Positions 1 to 11,906 of a stretch of DNA of 64,000 nucleotides are shown here, one piece after another. Positions within the stretch are counted from its first letter, which is position 1. Every line of letters starts with the position of its first letter. This stretch comes from Tremella fuciformis (taxonomy: Eukaryota > Basidiomycota > Tremellomycetes > Tremellales > Tremellaceae), in NCBI GenBank assembly GCA_032768795.1, contig CP136499.1, positions 310,001-374,000 on the forward strand, read 5' to 3'. The position numbers and the translations under genes were made by a program. The notes beneath the pieces were generated by a model, which was not told the origin of the DNA, ran no database searches, and saw only the letters and a list, made by a program, of their open reading frames with translations.

Positions 1-3000
1 TGCGCTGAAAAAGAGATCATGGAGCACTGATTGTCAGAGCGAGGCGCGGGATCAACCCCGCAGATGGACGATTGAAGTAGCCTGGACAAGATGTTCCGCA
101 GAGTTCGAGAACCCCATGCTCCGAGGGGATGAGGCAGTGCGCGGTGACCTCCCTCTGATGGAGGAAGACTGTGACAAGCAGAGGGCCAGTGAATTGGGGC
201 TCAAGTAAATTGGTGAGGGCATAGAGCGGCGTGGCTTTATGCACAGATTGTCAGCGATGTCCTGGGAGGACCGACGAGAGCATATGGGCGTCGCGGACGA
301 CTGGTGAATAATCAGTAAGATCCACCTCGAAAAGACAATCGGTGGGATATAGTTACTCGGCATGACGATCTCTTAGCCATCCAGTAACCTCAAAGGGGTT
401 ACTCGTCAGCTCAGCTTGAGAGGGGGCAACGTAGACCAAGGGAAAAGCTACTCGCCTCAACTCGCATCTCGGGCATTGAATACCACTCACTGCGTAGCCC
501 ACTGTGCTCCAGCGGGATCGATCTTGGGGCTCTACCTCAGGGCATCGATGTCATGACGCTCTTGAAACAGTCTGAGGACGCAATGCTAGATGGCGATCGA
601 ACGGTGGGGCCATATTGCTCATCCATTGTTTCACGCCACGGCCCGGCGCTCGCTCACGTTCCGTGAGACTGCGAAGCATGTCTAGGCTTCGTTGCGGACT
701 TGATTAGACGAGGGGATTCCGCATGCATGTACAAGCAACAAATGATTGTTCGGCCCTTCTTCAATGATCTTTGTCAAGCACCCTAAAGTCCCATCGTCTT
801 GGTTGTTGCTTAATCTCATGTGAGATGCTGCTATTTGAGACCCCGCAGATATGCGGCTAGCCGTTCAGTCACGCCGTCAACTCGACCTATCGTGAGGGGG
901 GGTTTGCAGACCCTGCCGAGCCTAGCAATCTTGGACCGATGGCGGCACAAAAAGGCGGTCAGAAGCACAAGATCCTCGACTGCTTCGGCTGGATCTTCTC
1001 GTGGCGTGTCCCACAATGCAGGATCCTTGGGGGCTGACAGATTCGCGGGGCGATGGTGCGTGGCGACAGTGTCGCAGAATTTCTGAGCCCAACAAAACAT
1101 CAATCTGCATACATATCAGCCATGCCCACACGCAGAGAGACAGAGCTCGCAGGGGGAACGTGTTGTCCATTCTCTGCGTGACAGCCGATCGTATCATTGC
1201 CTCGTAGACCGTCAGCTCTCGTAGGTCAGCCACCGGGCTTGAAGATTGTAGGGCGTAAGTCCGCCCCCGTTACTCACGCCAGAAAATGTGTTCTTCATAA
1301 TAGAAGTCGTACATGAAAAATACAGTCGGTGCAAGTGTTAAGACGGCATGCGACCACCCTCCAGGAATCACGCTGCGCTGTCAACCTCTTGACTCGGCTT
1401 GAGGCGAGGCGCACTGGCCCTCTCTCACTCACATGGATTGTCCGGCCGTCACTTTGACGCGCTTGATGTTCTCGAACACTTGTAATGGGTGATGATCTAT
1501 AGATTTGTCCCGAGCTGTCGTCAAATCAGCCCTAAGCTCCATCGAATAGGCCACAAGCGGCACCTGAGGCCAGAGCTTCGATGATGGGGAGGCTAGGTGG
1601 GACAACAAGGATTATCTGCGTGTCAAAAATGGGACAGGAAAGATACAGAAACATGCCTTGTGGCCGCCCTTCAGTCCGATCGGCGAAGTCCACGCCACCG
1701 ACGAGATGACTGCGTTACTTGGGATGTCGGCTCTGTGACGGTGTTGTGACGGTGTAAAGATGTAATGGCCTGCTGGCCGCGAGGCTGTAGTATCAGAGTC
1801 TGTTATTGGGTGGCGGGGAATGAATCGAGCAGTCACCGTCGATGCGCCGTCAAAGAACTGACGGTGAAATGGAGCGAGGTCCAACGGCGTGCAGACTTGA
1901 AGCTCACGCACTCAGAGGGCGATGTATGCGTTTCAGCGCGGCAGGTTTGCCTGGCCGATCAGTACCTCAGCTTTGCATTAGCAACGGGCACATGATGAGA
2001 TATCAGCCAGAGGCGGCAAGGAGTATCCTCTGCCTGCGCACAAGCTACATAGCGTCGAGTCGGCAAGAGGAACCATGACTCCCCTCCGACAAGTCAAGAC
2101 CGAGCCAAGGATCCAGCTGGCCCTTTGAGCGAGCAGGCCAAGCGTCCGCGCCCAACAACGACACCCGCTCCATCCATTTGCCCGCAACCTCTTGAGACGT
2201 AGTATTCTCTTGTAGGCCAGCTTGCGCCACGGGTTGATCGCTGTTGACTCGAAAGTCGGAAGATGGTAGTGAGCCAATGGCCGACACTTGACGATGCAGG
2301 AGCAGGGCGTTGTCAGTCAGGGAGATAATCTCTGGCGGGCAGCGGAGGATGACGGGCGGTCGGGTGATAATCGATTGGGAGAGAGGGGATGTGCTGCAGC
2401 GTGTCGGCAGCTCGGGGCTGTTGGGATGTATTGAAGCCGAGGTCGACGAGAACAAGCTGATAGGGAAACCCTCCGACCTCAGAACCTCAAGGTCACCCAA
2501 CGATGGAGGTTATGCGGGCAAGCTCTACCTCGTCAGCTCCCCCACGAGCCTGATCAAGGTCATGCGAGATGGCACCTATGTCGGCATTGGTCGTGACTCT
2601 GCTGAGGGTCGCCGGGGCAGTGGGGAGGGGAGACGGCCTCGGTGTGGGACGTCGGGGTTGACGGTTATCGACATTGTGTCGTGCGGGCTGCTCGACCCTC
2701 GCTTCTTGCTCGCGGTTGCGGCGGCCGACCCAGGCTCATGTACGCCGGATCGTCCTCGAGGACGACGACCAGCCGTGCTGTAGCCCAGCCCTCTTTGCTT
2801 GCGATCTGGTCGTCCGTGAGATCTCTTCAAGAGGGTGGCCAGAGGGCAAATGTTGCCTTCAAAGGGGTCGCCTCGTCAACACGTTTCTTTCGTATCTCCT
2901 CTCTTGCTTCTTCCATCTGCGAGCTGCGACATCCACCATGCCTCTTCTCCTTGATTGGCAGTGGATAAAGTGGTTCTCCCTCGTTCCTGCCCTTCATGCC

Positions 3001-3260
3001 ACCTATCCTCCCAGTACATCTAGCGAACATCCATCTACCTCGGTCCGACGTCTCTCAACCCTGCCCCGTACAGTCGCCCTCGCACCCGACGCCGACCTCT
3101 TGCCCGAGCCGCACGCCGTCTTCCACGTAGCCCTTTCAGCTCGATCTATCGCGCCTCCTCCCAGTCTTCGTTTCGTCTAGACCCTGCACCATGACACCAT
3201 GAGACGACACGTCATAGCTGGAGAGCCCGGGCTCTCTCTCTCTCTCATGTCCTCTAAAAC
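1..3260. other. No confident gene; possible upstream part of the kinase-like locus
   Basis: Short overlapping open frames occur on both strands but none shows a recognisable motif. The longest, about 150 codons on the minus strand at 2045-2500, has no ATG near its start. A plus-strand frame from an ATG at 2938 to 3180 could be a 5' exon of the kinase-like locus that follows, but I cannot link it. A short CT tract lies at about 3233-3246. No repeat or element boundary was recognised. Confidence 0.4.
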
Positions 3261-5922
3261 TCCCTCTTCGCCCTCGTCAATGAGGTGCTCGCCGAGCGCT
3301 TTTTGCCCTTTGCGCGGATCACATACGAGCTTGCTACGGTCGACGAGTGGACGGCAGAGATAGCCCGCCGCACAGACTGAATGCTTGCCCGTCCAGACCT
3401 GGACGGCGGCGATGGCAACGTCTACGAGGAGAACCCAGAGGTGGTGCACCTGTTCGAGCTCAAGGCGCCCGGCCTGCACCACGAGCAGATGTGGCAATTC
3501 TACACACTCTTCAGATACGGAGCAATCGTCAGTCATTAGCAGCGCGGCGCGACAGGACCTGCCGGAATCTGGACTCAAGATGCCCAAGGAGGGACGATCT
3601 CTGGCATGACCAGACACCTGCTCATCCAGGTGGGTTGCTCTCCTCGTGGTCCTCGGATCATACCAAAGTCGCTTGGCGCTTGGCTTGGCATATGCTCATG
3701 TCGTAGATCTTGGGCGAAATGAATGCTAGCCGGCGTGTCCCCAGCATCCTGACGAATTACAACTTGTGGATGTGCGTCTCGTACGACCAGCAGCTCGACC
3801 GCCTCAAGTGCACCCTGCCCGTCAGACGATCTGGGGGCTTCTCCTCATCGCCTACTCACTCAAAGCCGTGAACCAACTGCCATCGCCGGACGGCTTAGCA
3901 TCCCATTATCCACCTTCCTGGCCTTCGCAGCTCTATCCCTAGGGGCCGCGCAACGCCTGCCATACAAGCCCATCGCACGATCAGCACAGAAGGGCAACAT
4001 TCGGCGGGCATACCCCATGTCGATCGACTCGTACGCTCTCGAGCCAGGCCGCGGACCTGTTACCGGCACATCCAACCGCCATGCAGTCGGCGACGAGCAG
4101 GCCACGATCGCTGCCGACATCAACTCAATAGCCGCTACCGCTACCCTTGAGCTGGCCAGGGCGCTCAGCACCGGCACTGTAGGGACGAGCTTGTTGCTGG
4201 ACATCGTGATCGGGGGTCAGCCGGAGGGAAGACCCGAGTCTGCGGACCAGATCGGAAACGGCAGCTTCAGCAGCGCGGAAGCCCTCGGCAGAGCAGACGC
4301 GGATACCTCCCCGAGATCGAACAAGGTGAGTCAAAAGTGTTCCGTTGGTGTTCGTTTGACGGCGGACAGCCGGGTGACGGGTACCAGGTCGAACCAAAGC
4401 TGAGACTCAGACGCACACCATCCCTCCCTCGTCGGTGGACGAACCGAGCTCGGACAGCTTCTATGTCAAGGTGAGGCGACTGCTGTCTTTTGAGAAGTGG
4501 GCGCTGATATAGGTACAGGATCGGGACTACAGAGACCGGTCCAGTTTCTTGGGGCCGACCTTTTCGTCGATGGCGTTGATGCTCGACATGTCAGTTTACC
4601 CCAACAACTTGGATGAGAAAATGGATTGGAGCGACTCTTGTTCGAGCCTCTCGAGCTCGCTAGGCTTTCCCAAAGCCCAGCATGCCGCTTTGACCAGCAG
4701 CGGGAATCTCGCCTGGAACCCTGGCCAGAAATGGACATGGTCAGCCTGCCGCCCCGCATCTCCGTGATCCGGGGTCGGTGCAAGCAAAGGCGGTTTGGCG
4801 GTTTGGTCTCGGCGAGCGACACGGTAGAGGGTCCACCTGGAACGTGTACGATCTGATACACACGGCGGAGACTGCCAATGTCGGGAGTAAAGCGCAAAAG
4901 GTCAACGTCGATGCGCTCCCAGCCACCCAGCCGACTCGACTTGTCATCAAGCTGTGTGTCTGGCCAACCCCCAAGACAACGCGAGCAGATCCTCCGCGAG
5001 GTCCGGCTGTTGGTTCGGCTCGGACGATGGAACGACGGCGGCGGCGATGTGCACCACGATCTGCTTGGCAAGTCGCTCACCGAACACGGGTGTCCAAACG
5101 AAGGCAACCCGGCCATTTCGAACGCGGCGATTCCAGAAGCCTGTGGGCTATGGTCGGCTCGCGTCGCGTTTGAACCGAGCAGGCGATCTGGGAGCACAGT
5201 GGCTGTGTGGGCAATGATTCAAGAGGATGCGGGACAGCCAATTCGGACGCTCAAGGGCTTGGACTTCAAGTATGTCCCGGTGGCAGCCGGTATTGATATC
5301 GATCGGATTCAGATGCAAGCTGATGCACAACAGGTCCCAGATCGGCGAAACCTACTTGACGTTGGGCCGCACTGGCGTATTTCACGGCGACGCCCATCCT
5401 CGCAACTGGTTCTTGTATAGAAGGACGCGGCGATATCGCTGGTCGACTTTGGAGACGCCCATTGGCCAGGTGCACAAGGGCCTCAAGGTGAGTGGCGATC
5501 TACCTTGCCCCGTCCCTCCCATCTGTGTCCATCTCTGTCTCCAAGGAGGACAAGCGAAGAGTCGATGCCAAGTGGGGCATGCGACTAGGGCTCCCTTCGA
5601 GGTGTTGTCATTTCGACACGCGCGGCGCGGGGGAACGGGTTGAGGAGATTGGACCCACGCTGATGTATGAGCTTTTGATACACACCATCAGGGCGAAGCA
5701 GCCAACGAGGACCCGTGACAAGCCAAACTCGATGGGTGCTCGGAGGCTCTTTGACTGGAGGATCTCTTTCAGCTTGTCACCGATACCTATTTGACCATCA
5801 CGGGCGGGGACGTGGGCTATTGGAGCAGGGCGAGGGAGACGGAGCGGGTTGTGACGGAAGCCGAGCTTTTTAGGGAGCAGCGTAACTACTTCCATGTCAT
5901 TTACACCTCCCAGCCATTTTGA
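3261..5922 (+). pseudogene. Decayed nuclease-like plus protein-kinase-like gene
   Basis: The N-terminal part (3261-3870) has an E-x-K segment (FELKAP) and, after a probable 77 bp intron at 3630-3706, the stretch ILGEMNASRRVPSILTNYN. This resembles the PD-(D/E)XK-like region that precedes a kinase in a large fungal family. The kinase part then appears in pieces: glycine loop GRGSTWNVY (about 4823-4850), VIKL, an alpha-C-like REQILREVRLL, a hinge-like MIQEDAGQPI, catalytic loop HGDAHPRNW (5383-5409) and metal-binding DFGDA (5445-5459). The C-terminal frame ends at TGA 5920-5922. Breaks are clear: in-frame stops at 3378-3380 and 3537-3539 and one-base frame changes near 4955 and 5415. A probable intron near 5270-5311 joins hinge to catalytic loop. 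The kinase reading is firm as homology; activity is unlikely. Sequencing errors could explain single breaks but probably not all. Confidence 0.6.
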
Positions 5923-6873
5923 GCCACCGCTGTCACAATCTAAGCCAAAGCCACACGAAACTTCTCTGCAGATGGTCTCGCTGCTCACTCATCTTCTGCA
6001 AGCCCTTGAACACCTCGCGAACAATGTGTTTTGTCCGATCATTATTCACGTCTGCGACGACGCTTCGAGCCTCGCGGTGGACAAATGGAATAAAGCATTG
6101 ATCGCGCAGCGACACTTCCGCTTGGTGTGTCCAGCCAGCACCAGATCAGGCATGCCATGCTGGACAAAAAAGCAATATCACGAGGGTATGGTGAGCGATC
6201 AGCGAAAGCAGTCATTCCCATCGTCGATGCTTGTTCATCACCGGCCTCCCTCGAACGCTCCCACTTAGCCCAACCTGTATGCATATCTCGCAATCGGGTC
6301 TGTGAGCGAAAAGCACAAGATGTGATGCCTGTGGCATCATCACAGTCACTTGCTGTTGCAAGGCCTGCGCGGCGAGGGCAAAGCTGGTGTTGCGGCCAGA
6401 GGTGTTGCCCTGCCCATGGGCTGGCGAGATTGGGGTCGTACGTATCAGCCATGGGCGGGCCTGCCAGCTGACGGTGGGCTAGCAAAAGGCAGAAGAGCGC
6501 CACGGAGCCCGCAGCTCGAGGGTCTCGCTGTCTTGCATGACGAGCGCACCGAGCGCCGCCTTCTGTGAGAGCGACGGTGCCGGCGAGGGACGTGTCGGCG
6601 GGCATGTGGCTGCCTTGGCGGGAAGCATGGCTGCTATTCGTGAATAGGTTGATGGACGAAGAGAAAGGGCCCACCCGCCGTCTTCTGCTTGGTCGCTGTC
6701 GATCATCCAGTGGTCGCCGCCGAGCACGTATGAGAGACAAGAGACGAGAAAAGCTCACCATTGCCCTCACCCTTGCCCTCTGGTCGTGACCAAAGCGACG
6801 TCGGCACTTGTCCTTTCTGTTCTCTCGAATTGACGATGATGAGTCTTCCACGAAAAGCACTCGTGTTGCTGTC
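5923..6873. other. No confident gene
   Basis: A 295-codon open frame lies on the minus strand (6042-6929), but its composition is arginine- and serine-rich without motifs and it has no recognisable relatives. It overlaps the start of the plus-strand frame that follows. I treat it as chance. Nothing else is supported. Confidence 0.35.
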
Positions 6874-7270
6874 ATGACGATGTTTCCTGCTGCGAATGCA
6901 GGAGTGGCAGGACCATCCTCTGCGACCATTCCCCTAGGTCAGATGGGCGACAACGATGACGAGCCCATGGAGACACCTGATCCCTCGCTGTCGCGACCTC
7001 AGCGCAGCCGGAGTCAGATCGAGTTCGATGGCACTGATGACCATATCGAGCTGCTAGAGGGACCGCCAGACACCATCCGCTTCCACGAGCCGGATGTCGT
7101 CTTCCTCCCCAGTCTGAAGCCAGTCAGAACCTTCAGTCGCCAAATCATCATCCGTCGTCGTGTCTCGAGACCTGGCACACACCCTAATAGTCCGCTGGGA
7201 CGTCGCCTTTCAGCAGCCTCAAGAGGAAGCGTCGGTCCACCCTGGCCTGAGTGACCCTGGTCCGTATGTC
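6874..7270 (+). CDS. Hypothetical protein, 5' fragment upstream of copia A
   Basis: An open frame runs from ATG 6874 to a stop at 7254. It encodes an acidic, low-complexity N-terminus followed by SRPQRSRSQIEFDG and a more regular segment (TIRFHEPDVVFLPSLKPV). An alternative frame over 7160-7275 also stays open into the insertion point, so an intron between about 7120 and 7250 is possible. Copia A sits 17 bp past the stop, and a plus-strand open segment continues on its far side at 12323. The two parts may be one interrupted gene, but I cannot prove the exon joins. Family not recognised. Confidence 0.35.
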
Positions 7271-7275
7271 GACGC

Positions 7276-7594
7276 CGACGGAATCTTAGCTCTGAGGCAA
7301 TGGGATTCCGGTCACCTGTTGCCCGCTCAGCACTTGCTATGAGTGATGCATTCGGACTTACCTGTTGCCCGCTCAGCACTTGCTATGAGTGATGAGGAGG
7401 GCAACAGGCGGCGGCATTCTACAAGGTCGTCGAGGGTGTCGGCGTTATATGCGGAGTTATCGTTGTGGCAGCTTTCCCCTGCCTCGTCGAGGATGAACCT
7501 CGTCGAGGCACAACCTCGTCGAGGATGTGTGTGCCTCGACGAGGCTACTCGAGGCTGAGTCAAGCTCATGTGAGCGTACTACCTATTTCCGTCG
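7276..7594 (-). repeat. Copia A 3' LTR
   Basis: 319 bp. Contains two tandem copies of a 34 bp segment at 46 bp spacing near the U5 side, a TATA-like TTATAA on the sense strand, and several CTCGACGAGG-type short inverted repeats. It is directly preceded, in element orientation, by the purine tract GCGAGGGGAGG. Confidence 0.93.
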
Positions 7595-7605
7595 CCTCCC
7601 CTCGC
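7595..7605 (-). promoter_or_regulatory. Copia A polypurine tract
   Basis: On the minus strand the sequence GCGAGGGGAGG abuts the 3' LTR. This is the expected primer site for plus-strand DNA synthesis in LTR retrotransposons. Copia B has the same tract in the same place. Confidence 0.8.
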
Positions 7606-7613
7606 GAGCATGT

Positions 7614-10600
7614 CTATTGACTCTGCTGCTCTGCTTCTCCTTGTCTTCCCAAGCCCAGTAGCTGCCGAAGCTGTCTCGTCTTCTCGGCCGAAAGGTTCTT
7701 GGTCAGGATGTCGGCTCGGTTGCTGTCCGTTGGTGTGTATTTGAGCTCAAGCAGTCCACCAGCTTGATGCTCTCGTATCCACTGGGCTCGCATGTCGAAT
7801 GCTTTGTTCAGCTTGAACCCGTGTTGATGTTTGGCCAGTTGAATGGCTCCATTGTTGTCGTTGTAGATGGGCACTGCCCCATCTATACCGAGGTCGAGGT
7901 CGTTCAATAATTGCCTGAGCCATATTGCCTCTTTGCCCGCTTCTGTTGATGCTAGGAGTTTGGCCTGTGTCGTCGAGAGTGCGACTGTCGGTTGTCGCCT
8001 GCTTTTCCATGACACAATGCCCCCGTATGTATTGAAGACGTAGCCGGTTGTAGATCGACGTGTGTCGAGACATCCACCCCAGTCTGCGTCTGCCCAGCCT
8101 AGCAGTGCTCTTCTTCCTGCATGTGCGTCAAAGGTGAGTGCGAGATCTGATGTTCCTCGCAGGTACCTTAATAGGTGCTTTGCGGCCCTCCAATGTGCGA
8201 GTGACCATTTGCTGATGAAGCGACAGAGCAGTGATGCTGCGTAGGCGATGTCGGGTCGGGTGATCGTGGCAATATAGAGGATTGACCCGGCGAGTGCTGG
8301 AAATGGTTTATCTCGAGCCTCGTCGACCTCCTTTGGCGTAGCCTCGACGAGCTTTGCGTCAGGCAAGATTGTCTTGCAGGCTTTGCCGGGTTCACCGAAG
8401 CGTTGAAGAACTGCCTCGATGTAGTGCTCTTGTGACAGGTACATCTTCTTGTTTGACCTATCTCGGTAGATGTTGATACCGAGGAAGTAAGAGACCGGTC
8501 CTTGGTCCTTGCACTCGAGTTCCTTGTTGATCTTCCGTTTGATCTCGTCAATTGTTGATCGATCGTTGCCGGCTATGAGCATGTCGTCAACGTGGACTGA
8601 GATCATGCACCGCTTGTGTCCTTGTCGCAGCGAGTAGATGCATGGATCCGCTAGGGTCGGTTTGAAGCCTAGCTCCCGTAGGAACTCGTCGAGGCGCTTG
8701 TTGAACAAGTGCGGTGATTGTCGGAGACCGTATAGTGATTTCCGGAGGTGCAGAACGTGTCCGGCGGCGATGTCGCTGCCTTCTGGTGGCTCGATGAAGA
8801 TGTCCTTGTCGATGTTGGCCTTGAGGAATGCTCCAATGATATCTATTTGGTCGCATTCCCAGTCGAGGTAGTTGACGATGGAGAGGAACAGGCGGAATGA
8901 TGACTTGTGGGTGACCGAAGCAAAGAGTTCGTCGAAGTCTCGTCCTGAGACTTGTTGAAATCCTCTCACAACGAATCTGGCCTTGTGCTGACTCGCTTTG
9001 CCCGTGTCCCCGTCGATCTTGCGGGTGAATACCCATTTGCCTGTAAGAGTGCGGTGATTCTCCTTGGGAACCATCTCCCACACTCCGTACTTCTCCATCT
9101 TTCCCATCTCCTCGTCCATGGCTGATTTCCAATCCTCCCAGTCTGCGGCTCGACGAGCTTCGGTGTACGACTGGGGGTTGTTGAGTGACTGGGCTGATAA
9201 CGCGTGCTCTATGGCTACTCGGTTATAGTCCATGTCGATGTCGTGCAGAGGGTGATGACTAGGTTCTTGGCCCGCTAGTCTCCCCGACCGTCTTGGCTCA
9301 TCTGCATCGGCCGCTGTGAGCTCGTTTAGTCGACGATCGGGATCCTCTGGTCCGTCGTCGGGATTCGGTTCCGGGCTCGGTGCATCCTCTCGGATGTACT
9401 CATTGACCCAGCCTCTTCCTTGCCTGGGTACGGCTTGGGGAGGTATGTCGTCCATCTCTTCCCCTTGTTCCTCTTCTTCTGGTGCCTCCCCTGCCTCGAC
9501 TATCTCGTTCAGCTCGATGGATGTATCGTCATCCTCGTCGAGGCTCGTCGATGGTTGTCGAGGTCCAGGTTGAGGCGGCTCCAGGATCTGTCGTGGTTCA
9601 TCTGAACTGGGCGTTGTCTTCCTGCCCGTGATGAATGTGACGTCTCGGCTTGCGATGACCCTGTTGGATTGGGTCAACACCTTGTAGCCCCAGCTCCCTT
9701 CTGTGTACCCCAGCAGTTGACCGCATTGTCCCCGCTCGTCGAGCTTCGATGCGGGGTTCACAACTCGATAGATGCAGTGATGGCCGAATGGCTGCATCCC
9801 CTGGTACTGCAGGTCGATGTCGTGGTTTGGTCGGAAGAGCGTTATCGGGATTTTCGCGTGGGAGCCTGGTAGCCTGTTCCGAGTGAAGACTACATATCGC
9901 AGTGCATCTACCCAGAACTGGGTTGGCAAGTTCGAGTCCGCAAGACATGTCCGGATGTCATTGAGGATGGTGAGATGGACGCGCTCGACTCGGCTGTTTT
10001 GGTTGTGTGCGTCGGTCGGCGTAAGGGTGTGCTCAATTCCCTTGCTTTTGCACCAGTGGCTGAATTCCTTGCTCGTGAATTCGCCTCCTTGGTCTGAGCG
10101 GATGGTCTTGACTGTTCGATCAAGCTGATTCTCTGCCAACTTGATATAGTCTTGCAGTGCTTCGGCTGCATCCGACTTCTTCTTGAGTGGTATGGCCTGC
10201 ACGTATTTGCTGTGGTCGTCATAGCAGGTGAGGAAGTATTGGAAGCCTTCTCTCGACTGGACGGTCGCTGGTCCCCATAGATCGACTGATACCTCGACGA
10301 GGGGCTTGCTGGCTCGACGGGGGTTAGGTAGAGATGCCGAGCGCGTTGCCTTCCCTTTCAGGCAATCCATGCATTCGACTCTCCGAAATGACCCTGTCCA
10401 CTTTGCGCCTAGCTTCCCCTCTTTCCCGAGCTCCCACACCTTCCTCATGTTCGAGTGACCTAGACGTTTGTGCCAGGTGAGGAGGCGAGTGTCTTCGGCT
10501 TCAGTGTTTTCTATTGCCTGAAGTGCTCGGTGAATGCGCGAGGTGGTGCGTACCGGTGTGTCGTCTACAACCCATAGGTTGCCAAGTTTCTTTCCCCGGA

Positions 10601-11906
10601 GGATGACCTTCCCTTTCTCGACCAATGTAGCCGAGTCCTTCGAGAAGCGCCAGTGTGTCCCTGTGTACGGACCGAGGCGCTGTGTTGAGAGGAGGTTGTG
10701 CGAGAATGATGGAACGTAGAGGGCGTTGTTGTACCATACGTTGTTGAAGGTGAGGCGGCCGGAGTGTGTAGCTTCGACAATCGATCCGTCTCCAATTTGG
10801 ATCTTGACGGCCTTGTCGAGTTTGGTGAGATGTGAGAGAAGGTGCTTGTCCTTGATGAATGGACTGGTGGCACCGCTGTCGATGATGATGGAGGTGGATG
10901 GGAGGTTGTCGTTGGCGTGTAGTGCAATCTCCGTCGCATAATAGCCTTCCTCCTTTGTCTCCCTCGACGAGCCTCTCTTGTTCTCACTCGATGAGTCATC
11001 CCCTGACTCCATCTGCTCTCTTGCCTTCTTCGCTTGTCCTCCCTGCTTCCTTCCCTTGGCTGCTTCCCTGGCCGACCTTTGCTCCTGGATGTGCTTCGGC
11101 ACTCCAATCACTTTCCAGCACTCATCTGTGGAGTGCCTCCCCTGATCCGGATGGTGGATGCATCTCTTGCTTGCCGGTTTCTGCAGAGATTTGCTGAGCA
11201 TCCCCATCTCGTTTACGCTCTCGCCCTTTTGTTGACGTCTGCGATGTTCATCGGCGACCCTATCGATAACCTCGTCGAGGTGGATCTTGTTCGACGAGGT
11301 CCCTGAGTAGAAGGTCGATGCGAGGAGGCCGTATGAGGACGGTAGGCGACGGATGGCGGCGTATGCGCCAATCTGGTTGGCGAATTGCTCAAGGGTGAGC
11401 TTGGAAGTGATGGCGGAGGAGGTGATTTCGGCCAGTTGCGACCGGATAGCTGTGAGATGAGGTTCGGGGTCCTCATTCTCTGGGATGGTCTCGCCAAATA
11501 TCGATGACCATAATTCGGCTAGGCGAGATCCGTTGTCGGCCCCATATGTGGTGACCAGATGATCGTAGAGCCCCTTCGGTTGAGGATTCTCGAAGTCGAT
11601 CAGGTTCGAGGGAAGCTTGTTTTGGACAGTCTCTGTCAGACTGCCGTAGAGAGTGGAGAGGGCGGTGGACTGCTCCTTCTCATGCTCGTATAGAGCAACT
11701 GCTCTCTTTGATGTCTCGGCTGCTGTCGCCGGACTTGACACTGGATATCGAGCCTCGACGAGTGCCCGAATCGCTGACGCGTCCTTGGTGATGTGGGGTA
11801 CGAGACCGGCGGATCCGAGGACGACTCGAATCTCGCGCACCCACTGGGCGTAGTTGTCGCGCCCGTTGAGCTTGCGCTCCTCTTTCACCGTCTGCACAGA
11901 TGGCAT
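7614..11906 (-). CDS. Copia A Gag-Pol polyprotein, 1430 aa
   Basis: A single frame encodes all copia functions in the order gag, protease, integrase, reverse transcriptase, RNase H. Gag carries a non-canonical C-x2-H zinc knuckle (CIHHPDQGRHSTDEC, about residue 249). Protease has IIDSGAT (about 347). Integrase has the H-H-C-C zinc domain (WHKRLGH, CMDC) and D-D-E residues in VDLWGP, IRSDQGGEF and NSRVERV. Reverse transcriptase has KARFVVRGF, QIDIIGAFL, SLYGLRQSP and the catalytic VDDM. RNase H has WADADWGG, but the conserved glutamate of the STTQAEL block is lysine (residue 1316, codon at 7959-7961). No frameshift separates gag from pol. It closely resembles the copia B product but with scattered substitutions, so they are sister copies. 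Confidence 0.95.
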   Translation of the reverse strand: MPSVQTVKEERKLNGRDNYAQWVREIRVVLGSAGLVPHITKDASAIRALVEARYPVSSPATAAETSKRAVALYEHEKEQSTALSTLYGSLTETVQNKLPSNLIDFENPQPKGLYDHLVTTYGADNGSRLAELWSSIFGETIPENEDPEPHLTAIRSQLAEITSSAITSKLTLEQFANQIGAYAAIRRLPSSYGLLASTFYSGTSSNKIHLDEVIDRVADEHRRRQQKGESVNEMGMLSKSLQKPASKRCIHHPDQGRHSTDECWKVIGVPKHIQEQRSAREAAKGRKQGGQAKKAREQMESGDDSSSENKRGSSRETKEEGYYATEIALHANDNLPSTSIIIDSGATSPFIKDKHLLSHLTKLDKAVKIQIGDGSIVEATHSGRLTFNNVWYNNALYVPSFSHNLLSTQRLGPYTGTHWRFSKDSATLVEKGKVILRGKKLGNLWVVDDTPVRTTSRIHRALQAIENTEAEDTRLLTWHKRLGHSNMRKVWELGKEGKLGAKWTGSFRRVECMDCLKGKATRSASLPNPRRASKPLVEVSVDLWGPATVQSREGFQYFLTCYDDHSKYVQAIPLKKKSDAAEALQDYIKLAENQLDRTVKTIRSDQGGEFTSKEFSHWCKSKGIEHTLTPTDAHNQNSRVERVHLTILNDIRTCLADSNLPTQFWVDALRYVVFTRNRLPGSHAKIPITLFRPNHDIDLQYQGMQPFGHHCIYRVVNPASKLDERGQCGQLLGYTEGSWGYKVLTQSNRVIASRDVTFITGRKTTPSSDEPRQILEPPQPGPRQPSTSLDEDDDTSIELNEIVEAGEAPEEEEQGEEMDDIPPQAVPRQGRGWVNEYIREDAPSPEPNPDDGPEDPDRRLNELTAADADEPRRSGRLAGQEPSHHPLHDIDMDYNRVAIEHALSAQSLNNPQSYTEARRAADWEDWKSAMDEEMGKMEKYGVWEMVPKENHRTLTGKWVFTRKIDGDTGKASQHKARFVVRGFQQVSGRDFDELFASVTHKSSFRLFLSIVNYLDWECDQIDIIGAFLKANIDKDIFIEPPEGSDIAAGHVLHLRKSLYGLRQSPHLFNKRLDEFLRELGFKPTLADPCIYSLRQGHKRCMISVHVDDMLIAGNDRSTIDEIKRKINKELECKDQGPVSYFLGINIYRDRSNKKMYLSQEHYIEAVLQRFGEPGKACKTILPDAKLVEATPKEVDEARDKPFPALAGSILYIATITRPDIAYAASLLCRFISKWSLAHWRAAKHLLRYLRGTSDLALTFDAHAGRRALLGWADADWGGCLDTRRSTTGYVFNTYGGIVSWKSRRQPTVALSTTQAKLLASTEAGKEAIWLRQLLNDLDLGIDGAVPIYNDNNGAIQLAKHQHGFKLNKAFDMRAQWIREHQAGGLLELKYTPTDSNRADILTKNLSAEKTRQLRQLLGLGRQGEAEQQSQ

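Noticed and set aside
2310..3180. 157- and 168-codon plus-strand frames
   Set aside because: Overlapping frames without motifs; only the ATG at 2938 could belong to the kinase-like locus and cannot be linked.
6042..6929. 295-codon minus-strand frame
   Set aside because: Low-complexity composition, no motif, no splice context; judged to be chance in GC-rich sequence.
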